Below are positions 43,101-51,040 of a DNA stretch of 64,000 nt, one piece after another (positions within the stretch are counted from its first letter, which is position 1; each line of letters opens with the position of its first letter). The notes below the pieces were generated by a model, which saw nothing but the letters and a program-made list of their open reading frames with translations, was not told the origin of the DNA and made no database searches. A program made the position numbers and the translations under genes. The DNA is from Sphingomonadaceae bacterium (GTDB taxonomy: Bacteria > Pseudomonadota > Alphaproteobacteria > Sphingomonadales > Sphingomonadaceae), in NCBI GenBank assembly GCA_024236195.1, contig JACKKZ010000008.1, positions 11,027 to 75,026 on the forward strand. Direction: 5' to 3'.

Positions 43101-43329
43101 CGGCTGAAATCTGCTCGATATCGTAGCTCGCCGGCAGGTCATATTGCTCAAGCTGGCCGGTGATCAGATCATCTGCCAGCCGTTCGCGGCTACCCCACAC
43201 CCATGCCAGCAATGCAGCCAGCACCAGCAGGAACAGGCCGGACACGCGCCAGCGCCACCGCGCATGCCATGCGCGCGGCGCCCTGTCCGCTCCAACCGGT
43301 TCACTGATCTGCTGTTCGGCCTCGGCCAT
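40135..43329 (-). CDS. ydbH: YdbH family AsmA-like intermembrane protein
   Basis: 1064 residues. One N-terminal membrane anchor (about 28-50) is followed by a very long beta-rich periplasmic part typical of the AsmA-like clan (TamB, YhdP, YdbH), which forms a hydrophobic groove carrying phospholipids to the outer membrane. The C-terminal NINIRTSFYKLFRDIQMIYDP and LVDAQGNPI are YdbH marks. ATG 43329 is favoured (anchor topology); a TTG 12 codons earlier is open. It is first gene of ydbH-ynbE-ydbL, divergent from radC. Confidence 0.88.
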   Translation of the reverse strand: MAEAEQQISEPVGADRAPRAWHARWRWRVSGLFLLVLAALLAWVWGSRERLADDLITGQLEQYDLPASYDIEQISAGQQVLANIVIGDPQSPDMVIERAEVELTYGFGGPSIGKVRLVRPRLFGRLEDGKVSFGSLDKVIYAESDVPPALPDIDLTLEDGRALVDSEYGPVGIKAEGAGNLASGFVGIIAANAPSLAGQGCVLRKTTLYGSVKTKGGEPHFAGPLRMGGVSCEGGIQLDSSAMELAAHADKDFTAFEASGVLDGGKARFGTARLAGSDGTIRAAWRDGRLNSTWKLAARLINLPQAKLAKLSGEGTLRASDGFSQIGAEAELEGEGFALGRELDATLASVQDSSVDTLAAPLLAKIRSELAREATGSRLAASLSLRTTPESTSLVMPQARWRGGSGETLLALSSFQLASDGGAPLVSGNLSTGGGLPRITGRMEQGGGGRMVLNLAMAPYEEGAASLAMPRMVLLQDRRGTLGFSGEVIASGPLPGGEAQGLRMPLVGSWSPDGKLAIARACTNVAFDNLQLAQLTLQKRALTLCPPRGRSILEMDGRGMRLAAGAPSLAIDGLLGETPLKVKSGPIGFAWPGALYAKDANVQLGPADSGVNLRLADLDATLGSEIAGTFSGVEAQLAAVPMDISEATGKWAFADGALRLSETQFRLSDREFVPGTKEPRFYPLTASEAALELADNVIRADAVMRNPATLREVVRADIRHDLLTTRGEARLAVDGLRFDDQLEFGDVSYYLFGFVAYAEGIVSGQGRINWDENGVTSSGGTFGSDDFKLAAAFGTVGGLRGQVQFTDLISLTTAPRQKLYIASIDPGIEARDGEIEWSLVNGEVLEVHGGQWPFLGGRLELRPVTLNFSQPETRRYVLDIAGVEAAQFIEQMELANLSATGQFDGTLPLVFDEMGNGSIEGGALVSRPPGGNLSYVGELTYEDMGAMANFAFKALRSLNYRQMTIDMQGPLTGEIITQMRFDGVTQGEGASRNILTRRIAKLPIRFNINIRTSFYKLFRDIQMIYDPAMSANPMALGLVDAQGNPIRQTNPEGAIQTPESEDRP

Positions 43330-43384
43330 CGCCTCACACTTGCGCGCATCGCCCGCGAAAGGCAATGGATAGGAAGTTGCACAG

Positions 43385-44098
43385 GTGCCGGGGGCAAGCT
43401 TGCCGCAAGCTGAAGGAAAGACAGCGAAACATGATGGCGCGGGCCACCGCGCGCGTCTGCGCGACAGGCTGCTGCATGGCGGGGCGGAGGCGCTGGCAGA
43501 TTATGAAGTGCTGGAATACCTGCTCTTCGCTGCGATCCGCCAGGGCGATACCAAGCCGATCGCCAAGCGGCTGATTGACCGGTTCGGTTCGCTGGCAGGC
43601 GTGTTGAACGCCGATCCCAAGGCGCTGCAAGAGATCAAGGGCATGGGCGAGACCAGCGCCGCAGCGCTTAAATCGGTCGCCCTCGCTGCCCGGCGCATGG
43701 CGCGCAACGAAGTTCAGCAAAAGCCCGTGCTGGGCAGCTGGCAGGCTCTGCTCGATTATCTCACCATCGACATGGCGCATCTGACGGTGGAGCGTGTGCG
43801 GGTGCTCTATCTCGATTCGCGCAACCGGCTGATCGCGGACCATCTTGCTCAGGAGGGCACGATTGACGAAGCCGCGATCCATCCGCGGGAAGTGGTGAAG
43901 CGCGCGCTCGATATCGGCGCGACCGCGATGATCCTCGTCCACAACCACCCCAGCGGCAACCCGGAACCCAGCCGCGCCGATATCCAGATCACCCAGCGCA
44001 TTGCCGAGGCTGGCCGATTGCTAGGCATAGTTGTCCACGACCACGTGATCATTGGCCGCGAAGGCCATGCCTCGCTGCGGGCCAAGGGGTTGATCTGA
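43385..44098 (+). CDS. radC: RadC family JAB-domain protein
   Basis: 237 residues. The N-terminal helix-hairpin-helix (ALQEIKGMGETSAAAL) is followed by a JAB/MPN metalloprotease-like domain with LVHNHPSGNPEPSRAD (HxH...D zinc motif) and a Glu at QEGTIDEAAIHP. The role is unsettled; older links to DNA repair are doubtful. GTG 43385 is the best start (AGGAAG nine bases upstream). Confidence 0.9.
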   Translation: MPGASLPQAEGKTAKHDGAGHRARLRDRLLHGGAEALADYEVLEYLLFAAIRQGDTKPIAKRLIDRFGSLAGVLNADPKALQEIKGMGETSAAALKSVALAARRMARNEVQQKPVLGSWQALLDYLTIDMAHLTVERVRVLYLDSRNRLIADHLAQEGTIDEAAIHPREVVKRALDIGATAMILVHNHPSGNPEPSRADIQITQRIAEAGRLLGIVVHDHVIIGREGHASLRAKGLI

Positions 44099-44148
44099 TC
44101 GCCTTGCGGGCCTAGCCGCGCGGCAAATCTTTTCTATCGGAGTCTCCC

Positions 44149-45465
44149 ATGGTCCCCCGTTATGCCCGCCCTGCCATGTCTGCCATCTGGGAACCGGAAG
44201 CGAAATTCCGCATCTGGTTCGAGATCGAGGCTCATGCGACGGAGAAGCTGGGCGAGCTGGGCGTGGTACCCGAAAGCGCGGCCAAGGCGCTGTGGGACTG
44301 GTGGGCGACCAACCCCAAGATCGACGTCGAAGCGATCGACGCTATCGAAGCAGTTACCAAGCATGATGTGATCGCCTTCCTGACATGGGTGGCGGAGCAA
44401 GTGGGTGACGAAGCCCGCTTCATGCACCAGGGCATGACCAGCAGCGACGTGCTCGACACCACGCTGGCCGTGCAGTTGGCGCGTGCGTCCGACATCTTGC
44501 TGGGAGACCTCGACCTGCTCCTCGCTGCGCTGAAGAAGCGCGCGGAGGAACACAAATTCACCCCGACCATCGGCCGCAGCCATGGCATCCATGCCGAGCC
44601 GGTGACCTTCGGCCTCAAGCTGGCGCAGGCCTATGCCGAGTTTGACCGCTGCAAGAAGCGCCTGATCGCAGCCCGCGAAGAAATCGCCACTTGCGCGATC
44701 AGCGGCGCAGTCGGTACTTTCGCCAATATCTCGCCCGAAGTGGAAGAGCATGTTGCCGAGCGCCTCGACCTCGTGCCTGAAACTATTTCCACCCAGGTGA
44801 TCCCGCGTGATCGCCATGCGATGTTCTTCTCCGTGCTGGCGGTCATCGCCAGCAGCATGGAGCGGCTCGCGGTCGAAATCCGCCATTTGCAGCGCACCGA
44901 AGTGCTTGAAGCGGAAGAATATTTCTCGCCCGGCCAGAAGGGCTCGAGCGCCATGCCGCACAAGCGCAACCCGGTGCTGACCGAAAACCTCACCGGCCAG
45001 GCGCGCATTATCCGTGGCTATGCCATCCCGGCTCTGGAAAATGTCGCCCTGTGGCATGAACGCGATATCTCGCACAGCTCGGTCGAGCGCTATATCGGCC
45101 CCGATGCCACCATCGCGCTTGATTTCAGCTTGGCCCGCCTGACTGGCGTGGTCGACAAGCTGCTGGTCTATCCGGAACGGATGCAGAAGAACCTCGACCG
45201 CATGGGTGGGCTGGTCCACTCGCAGCGCGTGCTGCTGGCATTGACGCAAAACGGCGTTAGCCGCGAAGATGCCTATCGCCTTGTCCAGCGTAACGCGATG
45301 AAGGTGTGGGAATCGGACGGCGCGCTGAGCCTGCTCGATTTGCTGAAGTCTGACCCGGAAGTGACCGCAGCGTTGACCAACGAACAGCTCGAAGAGAAGT
45401 TCGACCTCGAATATCACTTCAAGCAGGTCGATACGATTTTCGCCCGCGTATTTGGCGAAGGCTGA
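44149..45465 (+). CDS. purB: Adenylosuccinate lyase
   Basis: 438 residues. It acts twice in purine synthesis, on SAICAR and on adenylosuccinate. MVPRYARPAMSAIWEP at the N-terminus, HQGMTSSDVLDT, GRSHGIHAEPVTFG and the fumarase/ASL signature GSSAMPHKRNP are all intact. Length is standard. It probably has its own promoter after radC. Confidence 0.96.
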   Translation: MVPRYARPAMSAIWEPEAKFRIWFEIEAHATEKLGELGVVPESAAKALWDWWATNPKIDVEAIDAIEAVTKHDVIAFLTWVAEQVGDEARFMHQGMTSSDVLDTTLAVQLARASDILLGDLDLLLAALKKRAEEHKFTPTIGRSHGIHAEPVTFGLKLAQAYAEFDRCKKRLIAAREEIATCAISGAVGTFANISPEVEEHVAERLDLVPETISTQVIPRDRHAMFFSVLAVIASSMERLAVEIRHLQRTEVLEAEEYFSPGQKGSSAMPHKRNPVLTENLTGQARIIRGYAIPALENVALWHERDISHSSVERYIGPDATIALDFSLARLTGVVDKLLVYPERMQKNLDRMGGLVHSQRVLLALTQNGVSREDAYRLVQRNAMKVWESDGALSLLDLLKSDPEVTAALTNEQLEEKFDLEYHFKQVDTIFARVFGEG

Positions 45466-45529
45466 ACGGCCCTTCCCATTCGCGCGGCAGACGCCTAGCA
45501 TCGGCCCATAACAACAAGACGGAGGAACG

Positions 45530-45877
45530 ATGCAGATCTTGCGCACGATCATGTGGATCGTCGTCACCGCCATCCTCGTCGCCTTTGTGGCGATGAACTG
45601 GGAATCGGTGCCGATCCGTTTCTGGCCACTCGATAATGGTGATTATTTGCTGTTCGAATGGCCCGTGGGCTTTATTGCCATCGTCTTTTTCGTGCTGGGG
45701 TTCATCCCCATGTGGCTCTATCATCGCGGTGTGAAATGGCGCCAGCAGCGGCGGATTGCCTCGCTGGAAAACGCCTTGCGCTCCGCCACGCCGACCCCGG
45801 TGCAGACGCCCATGTCCGAACCGGGCGACCTGCTTCCAGAGACGGAGGCACCCGCCAAGGATACACCTGCTGCATGA
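45530..45877 (+). CDS. LapA-domain membrane protein
   Basis: 115 residues. Two membrane spans (about 5-22 and 45-65) around NWESVPIRFWP, then RRGVKWRQQRRIASLENALR-like basic helix (WRQQRRIASLE), the layout of the LapA/LapB-partner small proteins. A Pro/Thr/Glu-rich tail follows. GGAGGAACG precedes the ATG; its stop overlaps the pyrF ATG (ATGA). This gene-pair order (lapA-pyrF) is common in alphaproteobacteria. Confidence 0.82.
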   Translation: MQILRTIMWIVVTAILVAFVAMNWESVPIRFWPLDNGDYLLFEWPVGFIAIVFFVLGFIPMWLYHRGVKWRQQRRIASLENALRSATPTPVQTPMSEPGDLLPETEAPAKDTPAA

Positions 45878-46548
45878 GCAACCCGATCTACCTCGCCGTT
45901 GATGTGCCTCAGCTGGACGCCGCCAAGGCGCTGGCCGAGAAGGTGAAGGCGCATGTCGGCGGGCTCAAGCTGGGGCTCGAATTCTTCTGCGCGCATGGCC
46001 ACCATGGGGTGCATGAGCTGGCGCAAGTCGGCCTGCCGATCTTCCTTGATCTGAAACTGCATGACATTCCCAACACGGTTGCGGGTGCGATGCAGGCGAT
46101 CCATGTGCTGGAACCGGCGATTGTTACCATCCATGCCAGCGGCGGGCGGGCGATGATGGAAGATGCCAAGGCTGCGGCGGGCGAGCATACGAAGGTGGTC
46201 GCCGTGACCATGCTCACCAGCCTCGACGAGAATGACCTCGCCCGCACGGGCGTGAGCGGCAGCGCGCATGACCAGGTGATGCGGCTGGCCGAACTGGCCG
46301 AAACCTCCGGCCTCGACGGGATTGTCTGCTCCGGGCAGGAAGTCGGCGCAGTCCACAAGCAGTGGAAGGATGGCTATTTCGTCGTCCCCGGCCTGCGCCC
46401 CGGCGGCAAGGCCACGGGCGACCAGAAGCGTGTCGTGACCCCGCGCCAGGCACGGGACGACGGCGCGAGCGTGCTGGTGATCGGCCGCCCGATCAGCCGC
46501 GCAGACGACCCGGTGATGGCCGCGCGCGAGATCGAAGCGACGCTCTAA
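45874..46548 (+). CDS. pyrF: Orotidine 5'-phosphate decarboxylase
   Basis: 224 residues. It makes UMP from OMP. The catalytic block FLDLKLHDIPNTVAGA holds the Asp-x-Lys-x-x-Asp array, and VPGLRPGGKATGDQKR and VIGRPISRADDP complete the phosphate site. ATG 45874 overlaps the LapA-like stop; the longer frame upstream is not real. Confidence 0.95.
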   Translation: MSNPIYLAVDVPQLDAAKALAEKVKAHVGGLKLGLEFFCAHGHHGVHELAQVGLPIFLDLKLHDIPNTVAGAMQAIHVLEPAIVTIHASGGRAMMEDAKAAAGEHTKVVAVTMLTSLDENDLARTGVSGSAHDQVMRLAELAETSGLDGIVCSGQEVGAVHKQWKDGYFVVPGLRPGGKATGDQKRVVTPRQARDDGASVLVIGRPISRADDPVMAAREIEATL

Positions 46549-46552
46549 TCCC

Positions 46553-47194
46553 ATGCCCGCCCCCGCTATCAAGATTTGCGGGATCTCAACGCCCGACGCG
46601 CTCGATGCGGCGATTGCCGGGCAGGCGGCGCATGTCGGTTTCGTGTTCTACCACCCCTCCCCGCGCAATGTCGCGCCAGCATTGGCCGCCCAACTGGCCG
46701 CGCGGGCGGGTGCGCGGATCGGCAAGGTCGGGCTGTTCGTCGATCCCAATGATAGCTTGCTGGCAGAAGCAGTCTCCGCCGGGCAGCTCGATGCGATCCA
46801 GCTGCATGGCAAGGAAAGCCCTGAGCGCGCCGCACAGGTCAAGGCACGCCACGGCCTGCCGGTGTGGAAAGCCCTGCCCGTCGCCAGCGCAGACGATGTC
46901 GCGCGCGCAGCTTCCTATCGCGAGGCAGTGGACCTCATCCTGTTCGATGCCAAGACGCCCAAAGGCGCACTGCCCGGCGGGATGGGGCTGAGTTTCGACT
47001 GGGCGTTACTCGCTGCCTACAAGGGGCCGCTCCCCTGGGGGCTGGCAGGCGGACTCAACCCTGCTAATGTCGCCGATGCCATTGCGCAAACCGGCGCACC
47101 GCTGGTCGACACCTCCTCCGGCGTGGAAAGCGCCCCCGGCATCAAGGACGTGGACAGAATCGCGGCATTCTGCAAAGCGGCCCATCAATTATGA
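46553..47194 (+). CDS. trpF: Phosphoribosylanthranilate isomerase
   Basis: 213 residues. It is the third step of the tryptophan branch. KICGISTPDAL carries the general-base Cys, LHGKESPE and the C-terminal LAGGLNPANVADAI with VDTSSGVESAPGIKD are family motifs. It overlaps trpB by four bases (ATGA). Confidence 0.94.
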   Translation: MPAPAIKICGISTPDALDAAIAGQAAHVGFVFYHPSPRNVAPALAAQLAARAGARIGKVGLFVDPNDSLLAEAVSAGQLDAIQLHGKESPERAAQVKARHGLPVWKALPVASADDVARAASYREAVDLILFDAKTPKGALPGGMGLSFDWALLAAYKGPLPWGLAGGLNPANVADAIAQTGAPLVDTSSGVESAPGIKDVDRIAAFCKAAHQL

Positions 47195-48402
47195 ACACAC
47201 AAGCAAACTCCTTCCGCACCCAGCCTGACGAGCGCGGGCATTTCGGCCAATATGGCGGGCGCTATGTCGCTGAAACGCTGATGCCGCTGATCCTCGACCT
47301 CGAAAAGGCCTATGACGAGGCGAAGGCGGATCCGGCCTTCCACGCGCAGTTTGACGATCTGCTCGAACATTATGTCGGCCGCCCCAGCCCGCTCTATTTC
47401 GCCGAGCGGCTGACCGAGGCGCTGGGCGGCGCGCAAATCTGGTTCAAGCGCGATGAATTGAACCATACCGGCGCGCACAAGATCAACAATTGCGTGGGGC
47501 AGATTCTGCTCGCCATGCGCATGGGCAAGACGCGCATCATCGCGGAAACCGGCGCGGGCCAGCACGGGGTGGCCACCGCCACGGTCTGCGCGCGCTTTGG
47601 CCTGCCCTGCACCATCTTCATGGGCGCGACGGACGTTTCACGCCAGCAACCCAATGTGTTCCGCATGAAGCTGCTCGGTGCCGAGGTCGTGCCCGTCACC
47701 AGCGGCGCGGCGACGCTGAAGGATGCGATGAACGAGGCGCTGCGCCACTGGGTCGCGCATGTGCATGACACGTTCTACATCATCGGCACCGCCGCCGGGC
47801 CGCACCCCTATCCGGAACTGGTACGCGATTTCCAGAGCGTGATCGGCAAGGAAGCGCGCGCGCAGATGCTCAGCCGCACAGGCCGCCTGCCAGACCTGCT
47901 GGTGGCAGCCATCGGCGGCGGCTCCAACGCGATTGGCCTGTTCCACCCCTTCCTCGACGATCCCGAAGTGAAGATGCTCGGCGTCGAGGCGGCGGGTCAC
48001 GGGCTGGACAAGGAACACGCCGCCAGCCTCGCCGGCGGTGTTCCTGGCGTGCTCCATGGCAACAAGACCTATCTGCTGCAGGATGAAGACGGCCAGATCA
48101 CCGAGGCCCATTCGATCAGCGCGGGTCTCGACTATCCCGGCATCGGGCCGGAACATGCCTGGCTCAAGGATATAGGCCGGGTCGATTATACCAGCGTGAC
48201 CGATGACGAAGCGCTGGAGGCCTTCCAGCTGCTCTGCCGCACCGAAGGCATCATCCCCGCGCTGGAGCCCAGCCACGCCATCGCGGCAGTCGCCAAAAAG
48301 GCCAGGGAACTGCCCGACGACGCGATCATCCTCGCCAATCTGTGCGGCCGTGGGGACAAGGATATCTTTACCGTGGCGGATGCGCTTGGGGTGGAGATGT
48401 GA
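47191..48402 (+). CDS. trpB: Tryptophan synthase beta chain
   Basis: 403 residues. This PLP enzyme joins indole and serine. The PLP lysine is in NHTGAHKINN, the GAGQHGVATATV loop and the phosphate-binding GGGSNAIG are present. It starts inside trpF and its stop overlaps a small membrane gene (GTGA) that separates it from trpA. Confidence 0.97.
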   Translation: MNTQANSFRTQPDERGHFGQYGGRYVAETLMPLILDLEKAYDEAKADPAFHAQFDDLLEHYVGRPSPLYFAERLTEALGGAQIWFKRDELNHTGAHKINNCVGQILLAMRMGKTRIIAETGAGQHGVATATVCARFGLPCTIFMGATDVSRQQPNVFRMKLLGAEVVPVTSGAATLKDAMNEALRHWVAHVHDTFYIIGTAAGPHPYPELVRDFQSVIGKEARAQMLSRTGRLPDLLVAAIGGGSNAIGLFHPFLDDPEVKMLGVEAAGHGLDKEHAASLAGGVPGVLHGNKTYLLQDEDGQITEAHSISAGLDYPGIGPEHAWLKDIGRVDYTSVTDDEALEAFQLLCRTEGIIPALEPSHAIAAVAKKARELPDDAIILANLCGRGDKDIFTVADALGVEM

Positions 48403-48929
48403 CGCATGCTAGCGGCGAGGTTGGGAAACCGCTTTTGCTTTCGCTGCTTATCGTTTGGGCCATTTCGATCTCTGCATACTGGATCCTCGACATAGAGTAT
48501 GCTGGCTATGTTGATCGCCTCAGGGGCGCTAGCGATGCCCCCGTTCCCGTCAACATAATGCTTATAACCCCCGGGCACGCGATCATGGCCGGTGTGGTAT
48601 TTTCGATTCTTCTGGCGATTCACTGGTGGCTCAGCGGATTGTTCGCGAAGCCCGGCATGGCGAAAATGCCAATCGCGAACATTATGCTCGCAGCCACGGC
48701 GCTATTCCTCATTCTGGAGTTGTTTGAAAGCGCGGCAAATGACTTTCACAATTACAGCCTTTTTTGCCGTGCCGACGAACCGCCAGTGGTAATTTTGGTC
48801 GATGAAGTGCACAGGTGCGCGCGCGCCCTTTCGATCCGCTATATCCTGGGTCCGATGGCCCTGCTGCTACCAGTCATTTCAATCCCGGTTCGCATTTTGG
48901 AATCACGAATTAGAAAACCAACATCATGA
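48399..48929 (+). CDS. Membrane protein of unknown function inserted between trpB and trpA
   Basis: 176 residues from GTG 48399, which overlaps the trpB stop (GTGA) after GGTGGAG. Four hydrophobic segments (about 11-32, 55-80, 88-110, 142-162) with a cysteine-bearing loop FCRADEPPVV. Its AT-content and codon use are less GC-biased than trpB and trpA. The stop overlaps the trpA ATG. No family was recognised. The trpB-trpA pair is almost always adjacent, so this is a late insertion. Confidence 0.7.
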   Translation: MTHASGEVGKPLLLSLLIVWAISISAYWILDIEYAGYVDRLRGASDAPVPVNIMLITPGHAIMAGVVFSILLAIHWWLSGLFAKPGMAKMPIANIMLAATALFLILELFESAANDFHNYSLFCRADEPPVVILVDEVHRCARALSIRYILGPMALLLPVISIPVRILESRIRKPTS

Positions 48930-49708
48930 CCCGCCTCTCAAACGCCTTCGCCAAACCCCACCCCGCCCTCGTCTGTTTCCTCACCGCTGGTGACGGAGAC
49001 ACTGCCGCCAATCTTGATGCGCTGGTCGCAGGCGGTGCTGACGTTATCGAACTCGGCATGCCCTTTACCGATCCGATGGCTGATGGCCCGGCGATCCAGG
49101 AGGCTAATCTTCGCTCGCTCAGCAAGGGGACGACCACGCGCGATGTCTTGCTGATTGCGAATGAGTTTCGCGACCGGCACCCCGATGTGCCGCTGGTGCT
49201 GATGGGCTATGCCAATCCGATGATCGTGCGCGGGCCGGAATGGTTTGCGGCGGAAGCCAAGGGTGCGGGCGTGGATGGCGTGATCTGCGTCGATATCCCG
49301 CCGGAGGAAGACCCGGAGCTGGGCCCCGCCCTGCGCGCGCAGGGCATTGACCTCATCCGCCTTGCCACCCCCACTACGGACGCTGCGCGCCTGCCCGCCG
49401 TGCTGGATGGGTCGAGCGGGTTCCTCTACTACGTCTCCGTCGCCGGGATCACCGGGATGCAGCAGGCGGCGGTGGATTCGATCGAGGCAAATGTCAGCCG
49501 GATCAAGCAATCGACCGATATCCCGGTCGCGGTCGGTTTTGGTGTGAGGACCCCCGAACAAGCCGCTGAGATCGCCAAGGTTTCCGATGGCGTGGTGGTA
49601 GGGTCAGCACTGGTGGAACTGGTCGGAAAACATGGCGAAGATGCCCCGGCGAAGATCCTTGAGCTGACGAGTGCACTGGCTGAAGCGGTGCATTCAGCAC
49701 GCGGCTGA
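48926..49708 (+). CDS. trpA: Tryptophan synthase alpha chain
   Basis: 260 residues. It splits indole-3-glycerol phosphate and channels indole to TrpB. ELGMPFTDPMADGPAIQ contains the catalytic Glu and Asp region, and GFGVRTPEQA and GSALVE the phosphate site. Start ATG 48926 in the ATGA overlap. Confidence 0.96.
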   Translation: MTRLSNAFAKPHPALVCFLTAGDGDTAANLDALVAGGADVIELGMPFTDPMADGPAIQEANLRSLSKGTTTRDVLLIANEFRDRHPDVPLVLMGYANPMIVRGPEWFAAEAKGAGVDGVICVDIPPEEDPELGPALRAQGIDLIRLATPTTDAARLPAVLDGSSGFLYYVSVAGITGMQQAAVDSIEANVSRIKQSTDIPVAVGFGVRTPEQAAEIAKVSDGVVVGSALVELVGKHGEDAPAKILELTSALAEAVHSARG

Positions 49709-49734
49709 TCGCCTAAACTCCAACCCGACACCCA

Positions 49735-49874
49735 CCGTCGCCCCTGCGCAGGCAGGGGCCTAGATAAGCTTGCGCTGCGGCAAACCGCCCGCCCAGCCAC
49801 GCAATGCTCCAAGCCAGCGCGGACACTGCGCAACCGTGAGGTCGTCTGGACCCCTGCCTTCGCAGGGGTGACGG
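49735..49874. repeat. Palindromic repeat family D, copy 1
   Basis: 140 bp with inverted ends CCGTCGCCCCTGC and GCAGGGGTGACGG; next to the left end is CAGGCAGGGGCCTAGATAAG. The right half holds CCCCTGCCTTCGCAGGGG. It shares orientation and length with copy 2, 99 bases downstream. Interval 49709-50168 holds only these repeats. Confidence 0.88.
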
Positions 49875-49972
49875 TTGAAGGAGTCTGTGAGCATTATCGC
49901 CCGGAAAAGTAGTTGCCCCCTGATGACCAAAGACCAGCAAACCCAGCACAGGCCCCACCAAAACCAAACCCT

Positions 49973-50112
49973 CGTCGCCCCTGCGCAGGCAGGGGCCTAG
50001 ATAAGCTTGGGTTCTGGCACACCGCCAACATTTGACGGCCGCCCCTCCCAGCCATCCAACAATCCGCACAACCGATAAGTCAGCTGGGCCCCTGCCTTCG
50101 CAGGGGCGACGG
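49973..50112. repeat. Palindromic repeat family D, copy 2
   Basis: 140 bp, ends CGTCGCCCCTGC and GCAGGGGCGACGG. The first about 35 bases and last about 30 bases match copy 1 nearly exactly, while the middle differs. That pattern fits a mobile or recombining palindromic element rather than a tandem duplication. Confidence 0.88.
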
Positions 50113-50168
50113 TTGAGAAAGGTGGGAAGCTATTTGAGCTTCCTGCGAACACGACTATAGGCACACCC

Positions 50169-51017
50169 ATGAACTGGTTCACACGCGTCCGCAATTCGCT
50201 GCCCTTCGCTGCCAAGAAGGACACGCCCGACAATCTCTGGGCCAAGTGCCCCAATTGCAACGAGATGCTGTTCACCCGCGAGTATGAGGACAATATGTCC
50301 GTCTGCCCGCGTTGTGACCATCACGGGCGGATCAGCGCGGACGAGCGGTTGCGGCTGCTGATGGATGCTGGCTTTGACCTGCTCGAAGAGCTGGATGTGC
50401 GCGAAGACCCGCTGAAATTCCGCGACCAGAAGAAATATACTGACCGGATCAAGGCCGCTCGCGCCAAGAGCCCGCACAAGGATGCGTTCCAGGTCGCCAG
50501 CGGCAGCATTGATGGCCGCCCGGCGGTGGTCGGCGTGCAGGATTTCACGTTCATGGGTGGCAGCATGGGCATGGCGGTGGGCACTGCCTTCTGCCAGGGC
50601 GCCGAACGCGCGCTCTCCCGCAAATGCGGCTATATCGTCGTGACGGCGGCAGGCGGCGCGCGGATGCAGGAAGGCATCCTCTCGCTGATGCAGATGCCCA
50701 AGGCGACGGTGATGACGCGCCGACTGAAAGAGGCGGGCCTGCCCTTCATCGTGCTGCTGACGGACCCGACCACCGGCGGCGTCACCGCCAGCTATGCCAT
50801 GCTGGGTGACGTGCATGTGGCCGAACCCGGCGCGCTTATCGGCTTTGCCGGACAGCGCGTGATCCAGGATACGATCCGCGAGAAACTGCCCGAAGGGTTC
50901 CAGCGCGCGGAATATCTCCACAAGCATGGCATGGTCGATATGGTCGTCCACCGCCACAAGATGCGCGACACGCTGGCGACGCTGCTCGACTACCTCGCCC
51001 CGCGCAAGGCGGCGTAA
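50169..51017 (+). CDS. accD: Acetyl-CoA carboxylase carboxyltransferase subunit beta
   Basis: 282 residues. It transfers carboxyl from biotin to acetyl-CoA in fatty-acid synthesis. The N-terminal zinc ribbon CPNCNEMLF...CPRCDHHGR (four Cys) and the crotonase-like core with GGARMQEGILSLMQM and GGVTASYAMLGDV are complete. It lies 57 bases after the family-D repeats and 23 bases before folC. Confidence 0.96.
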   Translation: MNWFTRVRNSLPFAAKKDTPDNLWAKCPNCNEMLFTREYEDNMSVCPRCDHHGRISADERLRLLMDAGFDLLEELDVREDPLKFRDQKKYTDRIKAARAKSPHKDAFQVASGSIDGRPAVVGVQDFTFMGGSMGMAVGTAFCQGAERALSRKCGYIVVTAAGGARMQEGILSLMQMPKATVMTRRLKEAGLPFIVLLTDPTTGGVTASYAMLGDVHVAEPGALIGFAGQRVIQDTIREKLPEGFQRAEYLHKHGMVDMVVHRHKMRDTLATLLDYLAPRKAA

Positions 51018-51040
51018 GCACGCCGAGCGGTCGGCACGCC

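Noticed and set aside
44134..45573. 479-residue minus-strand open frame
   Set aside because: Fully antisense to purB, which has all its signature motifs.
49735..50112. CRISPR-like pair of repeats
   Set aside because: Only two 140-bp units with palindromic ends and no short regular spacers; no cas genes in the window.
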